Positions 43,960 through 55,691 are shown, counted from the first letter of the stretch. The stretch is DNA of 64,000 bases from Glandiceps talaboti (GCF_964340395.1 NC_135557.1:16383367-16447366), one strand, 5' to 3'. Notes: generated by a model not told the origin, from the sequence alone. Numbers and translations are program-made.

Positions 43960-44215
43960 AATAGCACCATAACAGCGCTGAGTCACAAGTGTCCTTAGGA
44001 AATTAATACAATTCCCAGACATTTTATAATGCAATCTCTGTATAGCTAAGACATGAAGAACTGACAGCATGAAAATTTTATGTGACAGACTACCTTTCAA
44101 TTTACCTTGTTAGTTATAATACAATACAATTTATGAGCAAACACAAAGAAGAAGTGTGAACATTACACTTGTTAGCTATTTCTGGTCTATTTCATTCATT
44201 TCACATACAATTGGG
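43960..44215. other. No gene recognised
   Basis: Nothing noted. Confidence 0.5.
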
Positions 44216-44221
44216 TTCCAT

Positions 44222-44352
44222 TACCAGTATTGTGTATCATTCAGCCAAAGAAAACAAGTAATCTAGGAGGTCTTGTCACTACTCGCCTTTGACTCGTAGT
44301 GACTACACCCCTTAGGTCACACATATTTTTTAAGTGGATGACAAAATAATAC
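44222..44352. mobile_element. Palindromic MITE-like element, diverged copy 5
   Basis: ATCATTCAGCCAAAGAAAAC, TCTAGGAGGTCTTGTCACTA, CTCGTAGTGACTACACCCCT and TAGGTCACACATATTTT keep the family order. Confidence 0.7.
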
Positions 44353-44354
44353 CT

Positions 44355-45025
44355 GTCTAAGAATAGTCTACATGTATGACTGGAAAAATAATATTTGCGT
44401 TTTTGACTATTTCGAGTACTTCAAAGCAATGAGGTACAAACATGAAGACATGCCATAGAACGATTGTGTCACAATAAATCCCATATTTTTGGTTAAAATG
44501 TGTTTCTGGACTACAAATTACAAAGTCTGACACTGACATCGCCGATATTTTTAAAACCTGACATCAAGAACTAGACATGGCAAACAAAAATAATCGAAAA
44601 TATTACTAAGATTTTGATCACCATTTATCAATATACATTGCAATGAATCATACAGGACCATATTTTCATTCTTATTATTATGCATATATAATATAAACAT
44701 ATTTATCAAAATACAATAAAATAAATAATGTTGGCAGCAAGAAAAAGGTCATGGGTTCCTGTCACATATATGTCAAGTGTGTTGGTCATTAAATAGATAA
44801 ATAATTGAACTTTATCAGTGTGGTACTATAAATAAACATATGCTAATTACAGTACATTCCATTTCTTGCAGGGGTAGCCAAGTCCGTAGATGGAAAACTG
44901 CTGAACAAGTATAAGAACTGTACTTCAACATCATGGATACATCATGTAGTACATGTAACTGTGAATTCTAAATTATCATAATTATTGTACAGCTCAACAA
45001 CCCCTTTTCAGCATTGTCGTAAACC
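44355..45025. other. No gene recognised
   Basis: AT-rich; nothing noted. Confidence 0.55.
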
Positions 45026-45029
45026 AAAC

Positions 45030-45128
45030 GACATCGTCCAAGACACACCACCCCCAGAGGGCATTATTTCATTATTTCACAGTGTCGCAGAAGAACTACA
45101 TGTAACAGCTCTGGTTTGCAAGAATGCT
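45030..45128 (+). repeat. Paralogous segment shared with 60542-60610, frame-preserving
   Basis: Plus-strand reading D-IVQDTPPP, a six-residue insert, FHSVAEEL, then TALVCKN aligns with GTVQDPPP-FHSVAEEI-TTLVCEN at 60.5 kb. The indels are multiples of three. It may be a fragment of a coding repeat or coincidence in a short non-coding repeat. Confidence 0.5.
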
Positions 45129-45129
45129 T

Positions 45130-45360
45130 TTCAGTTGGCTAGCCCGATGTTAATGCAAGTTTGCCTACATTGTGCATGTGTATAAGCATGAATCTTGGCC
45201 TGAATATTGCTTATAGGTTATTCCTTTGATCCATCTGATTGGACATTTGAAAATCCAAGATGGCAGACATTTTCCAAGATGGCTGCCACAATATATTATG
45301 AATTTCCATATTTTACCTATAATTTTACAGCAATGGAAGCATATGTATGACAGAACTTTA
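45130..45360. other. YY1-like CCAAGATGG pair
   Basis: CCAAGATGGCAGACATTTTC and CCAAGATGGCTGCCA at 45257-45290 resemble the AAGATGGCGGC element of YY1 and the GGCCATATTGG repeat of 6.1 and 18.0 kb. Function is unknown. Confidence 0.4.
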
Positions 45361-45363
45361 TTC

Positions 45364-45672
45364 CATGCAATTGCAAGTGTGGTGTACTTTGGGTATTTGC
45401 GCAAGTGCTTGCCATGTTTTCTACAGCCATACTTTCATGAGTGTAGCGAGTGGAAATGCATAAAACACTGTTAGTGCAAATACCCGGAGTACCCACTGGA
45501 ACTGACCTGGAATGGGGGTTGTTATTAATAATTACATATGTTTATCTTCAACAGCAATTCTCCAAAAATAAATTATCTTGTACAATTGCACGCTTTTGAC
45601 TAAAACAAATAATCATTTCCTCACTGCATATCATTTGCATGCAGGTATTGCACTGCAGTGTAAATACCACTT
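45364..45672. mobile_element. Palindromic dispersed element, copy 2 (partner at 33.4 kb)
   Basis: AAGTGTGGTGTACTTTGGGT ... ACAGCCATACTTTCATGAGT ... CCGGAGTACCCACTGG, then ATTACATATGTTTATCT and GGTATTGCACTGCAGTGTAA. Confidence 0.82.
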
Positions 45673-45839
45673 GTACAATGTAGTGTGAGCAACAGTCCGA
45701 GAAATCTCTGATACATGTATGATGTACATAATAATATCTATAGCATGTATGAAACTCCATCAAGTAATGCACAATTACATATGTGAAAAAGTTTCCATAG
45801 AGATAAAATTCTGCATTTATTGGTACACTGTACGTGTGA

Positions 45840-46017
45840 TTAGCATTTTTGCCATGAATTTTTTACATGGGGTAGGAAGCCATTGAGGCTTTTAAAGACC
45901 CTTACTGTTCTGAGGTGGTTATCAATACCTGCCTTAAAACGACTTATTGATAGAGTAGCAGAAATAACACTGTTCCAAATGTCTACAACACTTTGACTGA
46001 AAACAATATTTACGTAT
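45840..46017 (-). pseudogene. LINE ORF2 C-terminal fragment
   Basis: The minus strand reads IYVNIVFSQSVVDIWNSV, then a short gap, SRFKAGIDNHLR and FKSLNGFLPH before a TAA at 45840-45842. The FFSxRVVDxWNxLP...FKxxLDxH pattern is the known C-terminal tail of many Jockey/CR1-type reverse transcriptases. Only the tail remains. It differs from the CR1/L2 copy at 15-17 kb (VCAPRLWNRLP tail), so it is another lineage. Confidence 0.6.
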
Positions 46018-46019
46018 AT

Positions 46020-46215
46020 CCAATCAATGTAGCAGAATCTACCAGCATTCCTAATATTTTACCAGGGTTCTCTCCACTAAAATGATGCTATTTATAGTAT
46101 ACATGTAAATCAATGTAAGTTTTACCATGCAATGATACATATGTATCTCCCTCTCTGTTACCAGCATTCTCACACCTTGACAAAAACACTGATATAGGCT
46201 TACCTACATGTTATC
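46020..46215. repeat. Dispersed TACCAG/GGTTC repeat
   Basis: AATCTACCAGCATTCCTAAT, TACCAGGGTTCTC and TTACCAGCATTCTCACACCT resemble 50.45-50.60 kb and the complement of 34.0-34.2 kb. Confidence 0.5.
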
Positions 46216-46219
46216 ACTC

Positions 46220-47445
46220 AACTCAATTCTGTGTGAAATCAATTTTCAAGGATTTTGCATTACTTCAAGTTCAAACACAGGTATATACCGTATAGCACAG
46301 ATATCCCTACTCCTACATGTACTTGCAGATGGTGTACATATACAATATAAGTCGTGACTGGAATCTGACATTGCCCCATTCATTCTATTCTTCATGTCTG
46401 AACCAAGTCCTATAATTCACATTTACTCTGTCTGCAAACAGAACTAGTAGTACAGTGGCCCTACATCATGTACACAAAAGCAACATTGTAACAGCAAACA
46501 GTAACACTTAAAAAGATATACAGAAGACATATACATGCAAGTCATTAATTTTTTAACATTACATTACATGTATGTGTATAAGACTATAAGCCCTTACTCT
46601 ACAGGTCATATCAAATTTCCTTTCAGACCCCTTACACAGACAACAGGGGCACCACATTTGATAAGATATATATCCCATTAACTGTTTTTCACGAAATGAG
46701 GTCATGTGACCACGGGTCAGCAGCTAGATGGACTAGTTAAATTTTGTACTGTAAACTGAAATCTGCATAATATACAACAAACGCCAAAGGACGATAGTTA
46801 GTTAACCCTTTCATGACTAGAGACGAGTTTTAAATAATATGGGAACCCAATTTATATGAATATTTTCATAATTACAATAATATTACTTTATTAGGAAGTA
46901 ACATTTCTTTAATTCCAGTCTAAAATGAAGTTGTTATATACCAAAAACTTACATAAAACAAGAATTTTGTCCAAACAATTTTGGCGGGAATGTTTTCAGT
47001 ATTGAAGGGGTTAAATCTTTCAAACTACATTGTACATGTATATCAACAGTTTTATATTTTGCATTAGATAGTCAATAATCATTATTCACATTGTTCTCAA
47101 CTCTAAAATCCCTAACCCTGCAAATTCTAATAATACATATGTATACACTAATGTACATGTACACTACTAGAGTCAAATAAGCTCACAAGCTGTACAATAA
47201 TATGGTGGGGTAGTATACATGTACATGTATGTCTTTGGTTAATTAAGGGACTTCCTGTATTTGAAAAATATCACAATTATACATCAATTGCACCCCAGAG
47301 ATTTGGCTCTCTGACTTGACATCATCTTTTGTCAGATTCTGTTGAGGCTGTATGCCAAGTCAGAAGTCTCTAGACTACATGTATATCAATAGGTAATATA
47401 CACTAACATTTACATGTACACTGACAGAGAGAAGGGGAAGAGTGA
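46220..47445. other. No gene recognised
   Basis: 46395-46460 has a GTCTGCAAACAGAAC block resembling 51640-51680. Confidence 0.5.
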
Positions 47446-47448
47446 CAG

Positions 47449-47452
47449 AGAC

Positions 47453-47514
<62 letters not shown>
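47449..47514. repeat. (CAGA)n microsatellite
   Basis: About 16 units. Confidence 0.97.
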
Positions 47515-47515
<1 letters not shown>

Positions 47516-47571
47516 TCAATGACTATGGTGAGAATGACTGTGTATATGTATGTGTGTGTGTATACAATGTA

Positions 47572-47576
<5 letters not shown>

Positions 47577-47631
<55 letters not shown>
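47577..47631. repeat. (GT)n microsatellite
   Basis: About 27 units. Confidence 0.97.
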
Positions 47632-47632
<1 letters not shown>

Positions 47633-47634
47633 TT

Positions 47635-48015
47635 TTTACAATTCCTCCAATGTACCTTCTGAGTTCATTTGACCTTCCACTGACATGTAAGTTGTAACTC
47701 TCCAAAATTTATTGTTTTCTGTATCCTTTACTTTGCAGAAACCCATTTTATTTTATTATTTTGACCCACAACAAAACTGTTCGTTTTATATCAATGTAGA
47801 GGGCACACATTGATCTCCTTCAAGTCCACATCTACATTTGTAAATCTTCAATTTCAAGTACCATCTTACATGTTACTATGCGGAAAGAACAAAGTCAACA
47901 CTATTTCCAACACAATATGAAGGACTTCCTCATTCTTTATTTGCAAGGCATCAAACTTTAATGATGAATGGTTTTACCCAGTGCTTATTAAAGATTTAAT
48001 CTCAAAACCGCCATT
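47635..48015. other. No gene recognised
   Basis: Nothing noted. Confidence 0.55.
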
Positions 48016-48039
48016 TTATCCTGAATAGTACATACAGTA

Positions 48040-48880
48040 GAAGTTCTCCTTTAGGGAACTCTAAATCTAATTTCATCATATATATATATATGCATATTAA
48101 ATTGTGCTAAATCTGAAAACTAGCATTTCATCCATGCACACATATGTACATACATGTAGTTCTCCTTCCTGGGAGTCTAATGTCTACCATTTTCATTTAA
48201 CCTTATGTGTATATTAATTATGCTAATTCTGAAAACTAGCATTTCATTCATGCACATATATACATGTACATGTATGTACAAATAGTTCTCCTTTCTTGTA
48301 ATCTAATGTCTGTCATTTTCATTTAACTAATTCTTAAAACTAGCAGTGGCACTTCATCCATGCACACACATACATGTACATATTGTTCTCCTTTCTGGGA
48401 ATCTAATGTCTGTCAATTTCATTTAACTAATTCTGAAAACTAGCAGTGGCACTTCATCCATGCACACACATATGTACACACACATGTACACATACATGTA
48501 CATGTTGTTCTCCTTTCTGGAAATCTAATGTCTTGTCATTTTCATTAAACCATTCATGGCAATTAATTATGCTAAAAATGAAAATTAGTAACCTTATAAA
48601 TACTCATAGTTGTAGAAACATTTTTTCCATAAGGGAACTCTAATGTCTGTCATTTTCATTTCATAATTTATAAATATACAAATGTAACTATTATGCAAAA
48701 TCTCAAAATCTGCATTTTATTACCTGTCTAGTATTATGCTAAATCTGAAAACTAGCAAATCTATCCCATTACAAATAGTTTTCCTATACATATAAGGAAG
48801 TCTAATGTCTGCATTTTCATTTTCATTTCAATATAAGTCAATTATGACAAATCCGGAAAAATAGAATTTTATCCCCGCCT
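48040..48880. repeat. Degenerate tandem repeat, 100-126 bp, about 7 units
   Basis: GTTCTCCTTTCTGG-A-TCTAATGTC starts units near 48043, 48159, 48285, 48385 and 48507, with two decayed units to about 48880. CTGAAAACTAGCA and TTCATCCATGCACACA are internal. Confidence 0.93.
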
Positions 48881-48884
48881 AACG

Positions 48885-49595
48885 TAATGCCAAATCTGTT
48901 ACAAATAATGTTATGAAAATCTTTGATAATATCACCATTATCTGAAACAAAACACTGACAGTCTGTTCTGTTGTTGTGGTCATTCTAAAGTACATGTACA
49001 TATAACTTGTATGTCATTCATCTTCATATAAATATCACTAGTATTATATTACATCTAAGTTTATAAATAAAGCCTACTGCTGTTTCATTAAGTCAACACT
49101 CTATAATCAAAATGCAGTGCACATGGGTCAGGACCGCTATTACTTGTACTACATTTTATCAGCTATCATTTCTAGCTTGCATTTAAAATAAATCACATAC
49201 TTGGTGAGATAGAAATTCACAATGAGAGCTCCTGCTGCACATTTCAGATATAGGGTTGGCCTAATTTTCCACATATACATGCAAGCGTTTATTTTTAAGG
49301 TGAATACATGCAATGCATGTGACAGGAGTTTACATTTGCTGGTTCACTTGGTAGCTGATTCAATGAATAAATTCATTATATTCTCCAACAAAGTAAGTAT
49401 TGTACTTGCATCGCTTCATTTTGTGAACATATTTATGAAATTCTCATTGTTTCTGAATGGCTAAAGTCTTTGGCCAAAACTTGAACCACGATTATGTACA
49501 TGTATACCCCACTCAACCCGGCTGTATAATTGGGTACCTAGTAGGATAGAGGCCGCAATGTGAATGCGTTAGTCCTACATTCTACAAGTATGTAC
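48885..49595. other. No gene recognised
   Basis: A plus-strand frame (49222-49464) crosses a GTAAGTATTG site at 49391; no acceptor or domain supports it. Confidence 0.45.
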
Positions 49596-49599
49596 TTAC

Positions 49600-49668
49600 A
49601 GATGCTGCACTGGATTTTATACTCCCCTGGTAGTTGAAGAAGTATACATGTAAATGGCCGTTGTGCCA
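49600..49668 (-). CDS. Candidate exon, 23 codons (weak)
   Basis: Minus strand ATCAATAG|TGGCACAACGG ... GCAGCATCT|GTAAGTACATAC gives a 69-nt phase-0 exon beginning WHNGHLHVYFFNYQGS. The acceptor has a poor pyrimidine tract. The same DNA contains GAGTATAAAATCC, so a TATA box is an alternative reading. Confidence 0.2.
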
Positions 49669-49671
49669 CTA

Positions 49672-50440
49672 TTGATCTGTGCCAGGGGTAATAAGTGTTT
49701 GTTCCTGGACCTCTCTACAGGACAGGCACATCTTAATTACAGTACACAAGTCATTATTATTATTCCACAGTTTCAATTTTCTCACAGCTAGTAATACGGT
49801 AGCCATGTAGATTGGTTAGTATTTCCAGTCTATCCATAGTGTAGAATAAAACTGTACATTAAACTACCACTATTTTATCTTGCTAGCACACTTAAGTGAG
49901 TGTATATTACACATTGTATACACTTCAACCGAGAACCTCCTTCATTCACGATCATCACGAATATTACTATTAATTAGTAACAACATGGAAGTGAATATAA
50001 CTATAATTAGTAGCAGTACATGTACTAACTACACAACGTAAGTCTTACTACAGTGGCAGTCCATTGAATAGATTATAGACTACTATACACATAATACAGT
50101 AATGGTTTCTCATCCTATGAAAACATGAGTACTGCTAACTGTGTACTGTACATTGTACATACTATGTATGTGTTGTACATATATGTGATTGTGTATGTCA
50201 TTGTCACTATGTGTTCACTGAACTGAGTTCATCAAACCAGTTGCATGTCAAATTGTAGTAGCACTAATAATTCAATATCTTTACAGGTTATCCTCACTTC
50301 AGCTCCAGGTACATGTACATGTACATGTCATTGTAAATAGTACATGTATGCATTTGATGAGTGTTTGAGAGTATCAAATAACTCCCATCCTAATCTTGCA
50401 TGTACATTGTATTTAGGGAAGTACAAATGTAACTTGCTAA
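49672..50440. other. No gene recognised
   Basis: TACATGTA-rich; nothing noted. Confidence 0.55.
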
Positions 50441-50449
50441 GGACAGCAA

Positions 50450-50605
50450 GGTTAAATCTACACGAGTTCCTCGGTCATACATTGTATTACCAGGGTTCCC
50501 CAAAATTATGACACACTACATACATATATATGGATAACAATGCCAATTTTACCGTATTTTTCCCCCTTCCTGTTACTGGCAGTCTTGGGTCCCCACACCT
50601 TAGCC
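50450..50605. repeat. Dispersed TACCAG/GGTTC repeat
   Basis: TATTACCAGGGTTCCCCAAA and TTACTGGCAGTCTTGG...CCACACCTTAGCCAAAACAC. Confidence 0.5.
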
Positions 50606-50609
50606 AAAA

Positions 50610-51530
50610 CACTGACCACAAAATGTTACAACTTACAATAACTTACAAATGTACATGTAAGACACCATACATGTATGTCTTTGATCCATCCATCCACACA
50701 GATCAGTACATTGCTAAAATTTTGAATTCTCATAGATGCTCATATTTTACCATTGCCAGTGGTCGATGACTTTACCAAGATGAACATCACTTTATAAAAC
50801 TAAACTAAACCAGTCAACCTTTCAGCCCAGTATCACCTCAAATCCTTGACACATTGTACACTAATCATAGCCCTCAACTGCCACCATTGTCTGCTTACTC
50901 GTTAAATGACCAAAGCACGTACATGTACATCATTTATTTTCTTCCTTTTAAATACTCTATAACAACTGAAATAGCTACAAAACATTACATCTACCCACAT
51001 GACATGCATGATGAACTACATGCAAATACCACTTTAAAAAAAAAAACACCACAAAGAGAAAGTTGAACAGTTTAAAATCTATTGTATGCATGTACAATGT
51101 ACAGTGAATTTTTTTCCTTCCATCTTTAGATCACTGTGATGGGCACTGTCATACATGTATACATACATCATATATGTGTATATCTCAAGGTTTGACCTTT
51201 GACCTTCAGACTAAATATCTAGATGACTTGGTACATCATACCACTATACCGTTAGTGTTTACACCACGCCCAATACCAGAATGACAAGTCAAGGAATGTT
51301 ATCAGAAATTCTCCCTTGTACTAAGGTCATTCACAACGTTACTTCAAGTGTTATTTTTGTTTTGTAAATTACATTTTGTGATTATGGCGTCACCGATATA
51401 AATTTCTTTTCAATGATGATTGACAGAAGAGGACTCTCTATCAACGTTTTTATAAATTCTTAGTAATTCATCTGTTAGTCACAACTTGGCATGGTTCAAC
51501 GGTTTTGATATATTTGTAAATCAAAAGTTG
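50610..51530. other. No gene recognised
   Basis: Nothing noted. Confidence 0.55.
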
Positions 51531-51534
51531 CTAG

Positions 51535-51745
51535 CCCAGATACTATCTGGTTTGCACTGCTGCTTGCAAACGGCGTATATGGAACTCACTTCTGACATCG
51601 TCCCTGAACACTGAAGAGAAGGACGAGGACATTGTCAGAGTCAAGTCCCAACTTACTCCGTCTGCAAGCAAGACTTTCTGGCTTGAAGATGTCCGATACT
51701 GTCAAGCTAGTACACTGTATACTGAGCCAGATAACCAGGTCTCTG
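51535..51745. repeat. Unclassified short inverted-repeat element
   Basis: It opens GCCCAGATACTATCTGG and closes CCAGGTCTCTGGGC. CTTGCAAACGGCG and CGTCTGCAAGCAAG lie inside. It is more GC-balanced than its flanks. Confidence 0.45.
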
Positions 51746-52054
51746 GGCTAAAATGGTACCTGATCAGTTTTTAGAAATATCATAAACATAGCATCCAACT
51801 ATTGACACAGGGGGATTCTCAACGTGTTTTTTTTTTAAATTCTAACAGAGCTTACAAATGTACATGTATAATTATATCAGTCACAACTTCATTTGAATAC
51901 TACTTACTTTAGTTGTAAATACAATGTATAAACTTGTGGTACATAACATGTATAACATGGTGTCCATGTCAGAAAACTGGCATGTACCGGTCTATCACCC
52001 AATACTAGACTGACACAAAGGAATATCCACATACTTTCTGTAATTCTTACATAT

Positions 52055-52375
52055 ATGTATAATAATGCAAATTTATATCGCACCTTTTCCTCCTGAGAGC
52101 TTGAGGCACTCACAATTATTACCCTGGCAAGGATCAATAGCAGCACAATGGCCCTTCATACTTCCTCAACTCCCTGGGGAGCATACAATCCATTGCAACC
52201 TCTATATGCACATAGGATTAAAGCATTCACATTGCAACCTCTATCCTACCAGGTCCCCAATTACACAGCTGGGTTGACTTAGGCATACATGTAGTTGCGG
52301 TTCAAATCTTGCTCAAAACCACAACTTGCAGATTCCAAGCCAGCCACTCTAACCATTCACCCATCATGACTCCAT
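52055..52375 (-). mobile_element. LINE/SINE 3' region ending in ATT repeats, minus strand
   Basis: Reading the minus strand, ACCCAGCTGTGTAATTGGGG and CCTGGTAGGATAGAGGTTGC are followed by CCAGGGTAATAATTGTGAGT, GCTCTCAGGAGGAAAAGGTG and CGATATAAATTTGCATTATTAT. The GCGCTATATAAATG...ATTATT ending is characteristic of L2-type 3' tails. It is old and non-coding. Confidence 0.6.
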
Positions 52376-52379
52376 TTGT

Positions 52380-52945
52380 ATACATGTACATATGCCATGG
52401 TTGTACTCAGATCAGTCATAACTTCCCTCGCCATGTTGAACTTGAATAAGTCTTATTTCATTTATACATCAAATATTTCTGGTACATTTATACATTTTTT
52501 GTACCTGTGCATTAATGAATGTTGCATCAGCAATACTAGATTGACACAGGAAAGAATACCAAGACGTTTTTTTTTTTTAGATTCTTGGTAGTACATGTAC
52601 TAACTTATTATATGATCCAGACAGAACTCACTTCAATCAATTATTATTTTACTTGGAAATGATTTACTGTATGATATCATATTGCTGGTATATTTGTATC
52701 TTATTGCTGCCCTTGGTAACAATGACAATGTCATACACATACATATATATACTTCAGAGTTCAAAGTACAGAATTTTGGTGTCTATACACTCCTTGAAAT
52801 GAATTGTATGAATTCGTACCCAAAGTGGTCCTAGCTAAAATTAGAACAATCATCTCATGAACTACTGTACTTGGTGCAAGGAAGGAAAACAATAAATGAT
52901 AAATTATGAATGAAATAATTTGACAGTTGATATTACACGTTTGGT
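52380..52945. other. No gene recognised
   Basis: Nothing noted. Confidence 0.55.
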
Positions 52946-52954
52946 TCATGACAG

Positions 52955-53335
52955 CCGAAATTGGCTGATGCAACACTATTGTCAAGAAAATGAGTTACTA
53001 TGAGTAACTGAATGCTTGACCGAATAATCAAGTAAACTGACTGGTTGGTTGGTTGGTTGACACAACACTATTGCCAAGAAAATGAGTTACTATGGGTAAC
53101 TAAATGCTTGACAGAATAATCAAGTAAATTGATTGGTTGGTTGACACAACACTATTGCCAAACAAAATGAATTACTATGGTCACTGAGTGATTGACAGAC
53201 TACAAATGTAATCAAGTAACATGATTGGCTGACATAATTAATACTATTGCCAAGGAATTTGAGTTACTATGGGTGACTGAATGATTGACAGCTCATTGAA
53301 GTAACTTGATTGGTTGATGCAACATCACTGCCCTT
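52955..53335. repeat. Tandem repeat, 85-95 bp x 4-5
   Basis: AAGAAAATGAGTTACTATG and variants near 52984, 53074, 53160 and 53255, with GATTGGTTGGTTGACACAAC and AACACTATTGCCAA in most units. Confidence 0.93.
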
Positions 53336-53614
53336 ACTCAAAAGACTTGATTGGACGATACAACATGAGGGAAATGACATTTGCTACCAATGGTGTAACA
53401 AAGTTGGATCAGAGATAGGAAATACTGTTTGTGTAGATGTAACTGTAACACAGTGGCAAGCCCTGTCCCCACATGGAGTAGTGAAATCGGTTAGAAATTG
53501 AATAAAAATCAGTTTTTCTATCCCCATGTACATAATACACTAAATTGGTTTCAAAATCCCATTTCAATAATTCTTATACAATGTACATGTACATGCATGT
53601 ACAATGTAAGTAGA

Positions 53615-53845
53615 AAGGCTGGACTACTGCTAATTTGGTAGTCTACATGTACATGTAGATATGATATTTGGTATTCTATAAATATGTATGTATCTTTGAC
53701 TACTGCTACAATGTAATTTGGTGGTCAACAATGTACAATGTAATCTCATGTACCCTGGACTACTGCTAATTTGGTAGTCTGCAATGTACAATGTAATCTC
53801 ATGTAGGTACCCTGGACTACTGCTAATTTGGTAGTCTGCAACGTT
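53615..53845. repeat. Tandem repeat around CTGGACTACTGCTAATTTGG
   Basis: CTGGACTACTGCTAATTTGG at about 53619, 53757 and 53813 plus a diverged unit at 53700. GCAATGTACAATGTAATCTC lies between. Confidence 0.88.
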
Positions 53846-53924
53846 TAGTAATTTATGCGCCTACCCAGTGGAGTCTTGATAATTTCAAAACCTATCCCCT
53901 ACAAACATGTATGTACATCCTAAA

Positions 53925-54245
53925 CTGAAAGCAGAAGCAATGTCTTCCTTACAGGTGATAAATCCATAAAAAATCTACACCAGTTCCATTTTCTTTTTTT
54001 CAAGGGCTTCACCAAAATATCAAACCATGTAAATTCTAATTTTCACTTGTATATTATTACAAGGGGTCCTAAAAGCCAAACACAGCAATATGCTGAAGGC
54101 AGATCCAATATCTAAAGTGACGAGTCCATAAAATATTTACCAAGTTCCCCTTTCTTTTGACAAACGCCTTATCAAAATTGCTACCTAAATTCCATTAGGT
54201 TTCTAGTTCTCTATTACAAAATACAAGCCTTGCAAGGGTCTGTTA
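53925..54245. repeat. 167-bp direct repeat x 2
   Basis: CTGAAAGCAGAAGCAATGTC at 53925 and CTGAAGGCAGATCCAATATC at 54092. Both continue through AGTCCATAAA/AATCCATAAA, AGTTCC and TTTCTTTT. Confidence 0.82.
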
Positions 54246-54249
54246 TCAC

Positions 54250-54885
54250 ACACCTCCACATTACTAAAAACTCAGATTTTATTTTGAACACAAAATGTCT
54301 GCTGGTAATGGTGTGACACAAATTTACCAGATGTCTGATTTCAACCATGACATATTTCTCTGTTTGGTTTATCTGGTTGTCACCTCATACAAAAGCAAAG
54401 CCATCTAACTGAACTACCAGATAATGATATTCTCTGGTAAACAGTGGTTGCTCCACTTCTCAAAGCATGTACAGATAATCATACAATGTATCTGCTGCAT
54501 TATAATGTACACCATAAGCTACAATACCTTTGATAGTTCTGGATCAATTTCTTACAATTTCTTTCAATTTCATAGTTTTGACATACACAAAATTATAATA
54601 TTTCCCCACACTTACAGAAATACCTAATGTACATTGTAATGTATGTCAGGCTAGCATCCAGTCATGCAGGGATTTTTGCATCTCGCCTTTCTCCTGCGAT
54701 GCCTTGCCTTTCACTAGCCATTGTTTACGTTATTGAATGTTTGGCCGGAAAGAAGGCACAGATTCTTATTGGGTTTTAAAATGTTTCCTGTTGCGAGATG
54801 TCGACAGTGTCACCATATGCTTAGAACCAACTTAGAAGGTTGTACTGTATACATGCAACTACAACGTGAGGTGTTGCATTATACA
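54250..54885. other. No gene recognised
   Basis: A plus frame at 54721-54966 includes CRQCHHML but runs into the foldback arm; no domain. Confidence 0.45.
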
Positions 54886-54892
54886 TGTACAG

Positions 54893-55312
54893 CTAAAACA
54901 TTGAGGGATCGCCAAACGAATATGCTATCATACATGTTTTATGTTCCCCAGGAACAATTTAGTTAGATAAGAAACAGGCTTCCTACAGACCCCTCAATAC
55001 AAATATAAACAACACCACACTCCTGTCTACAAACAGGCACTGTATGTGCACACACATTATCACTAGTAACTTTGAATCAATACACTTGTATGTGTCAAAA
55101 TCTTAGCCTGCAATGTAATGACTTTAAATAGCTTGTTTGTTCCAAGGACAATGTGTGTCTGTTTATCAGTAGGGGTCAGATGATGTTGTTTATATTTGTA
55201 TTGAGTGGTCTGTGGGAAGCCTGTTTCTTATCTATCTAAATTGTTCTTAGGGAATATAAAATGTGTATGATACGCACAGTTGTTCAGCAACCCCTCAATG
55301 TTTTTAGTTGTA
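54893..55312. mobile_element. Foldback element, about 150-bp arms
   Basis: The left arm contains ACATTGAGGGATCGCC, AACAATTTAGTTAGATAAGA, AACAGGCTTCC and CTCAATACAAATATAAACAA. The right arm holds the complements TTGTTTATATTTGTATTGAG, GGAAGCCTGTTTCTTATCTA, TCTAAATTGTTCTTAGGGAA and CCCCTCAATGTTTTTAG. The loop is about 130 bp. No open frame. Confidence 0.92.
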
Positions 55313-55519
55313 AATCGACATACAACTTGACTCTATGCTAACCCAGTGTGTATTTAGAGGAATGACGCATGCTGGGATCTTGTCATCACTCATTTCAAAA
55401 CACATTATGACATAATTACCTTCCAATAAACAGGCACAGTATTGTGAATAATTAGTATATGTAGGACGTATCATTATAAACGAATACAGCTGAAGAATCC
55501 CTTTACAAAATGTATAACT

Positions 55520-55690
55520 TGACCAGCATCAGGTTCAGCCTAGCGCTGTTGACACTGGACAGGCTTGTGATTGAACTAATTTCAATAGTAATTAATGCCT
55601 ACATTGCACATCAGTCTAATGTTAACACAGGGCTAGTCCAATGTTACATGTAAAAACTGAGCTAATACTGGGCTACCATATTGGAAAGGC
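55520..55690. repeat. GTTAACAC/GGGCTAG-type dispersed repeat
   Basis: CCTAGCGCTGTTGACACTGG, TCTAATGTTAACACAGGGCT and ACTGAGCTAATACTGGGCTA. Confidence 0.5.
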
Positions 55691-55691
55691 A

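Noticed and set aside
51640-51680. Donor-like GTAAGTTGG within GTCTGCAAGC block
   Set aside because: A related block at 46.4 kb lacks the GT, and the exon would be only 5 nt.
52290-52330. tRNA-like B box (GGTTCAAATC)
   Set aside because: No A box or cloverleaf could be built around it; it lies in a LINE/SINE-like fragment.
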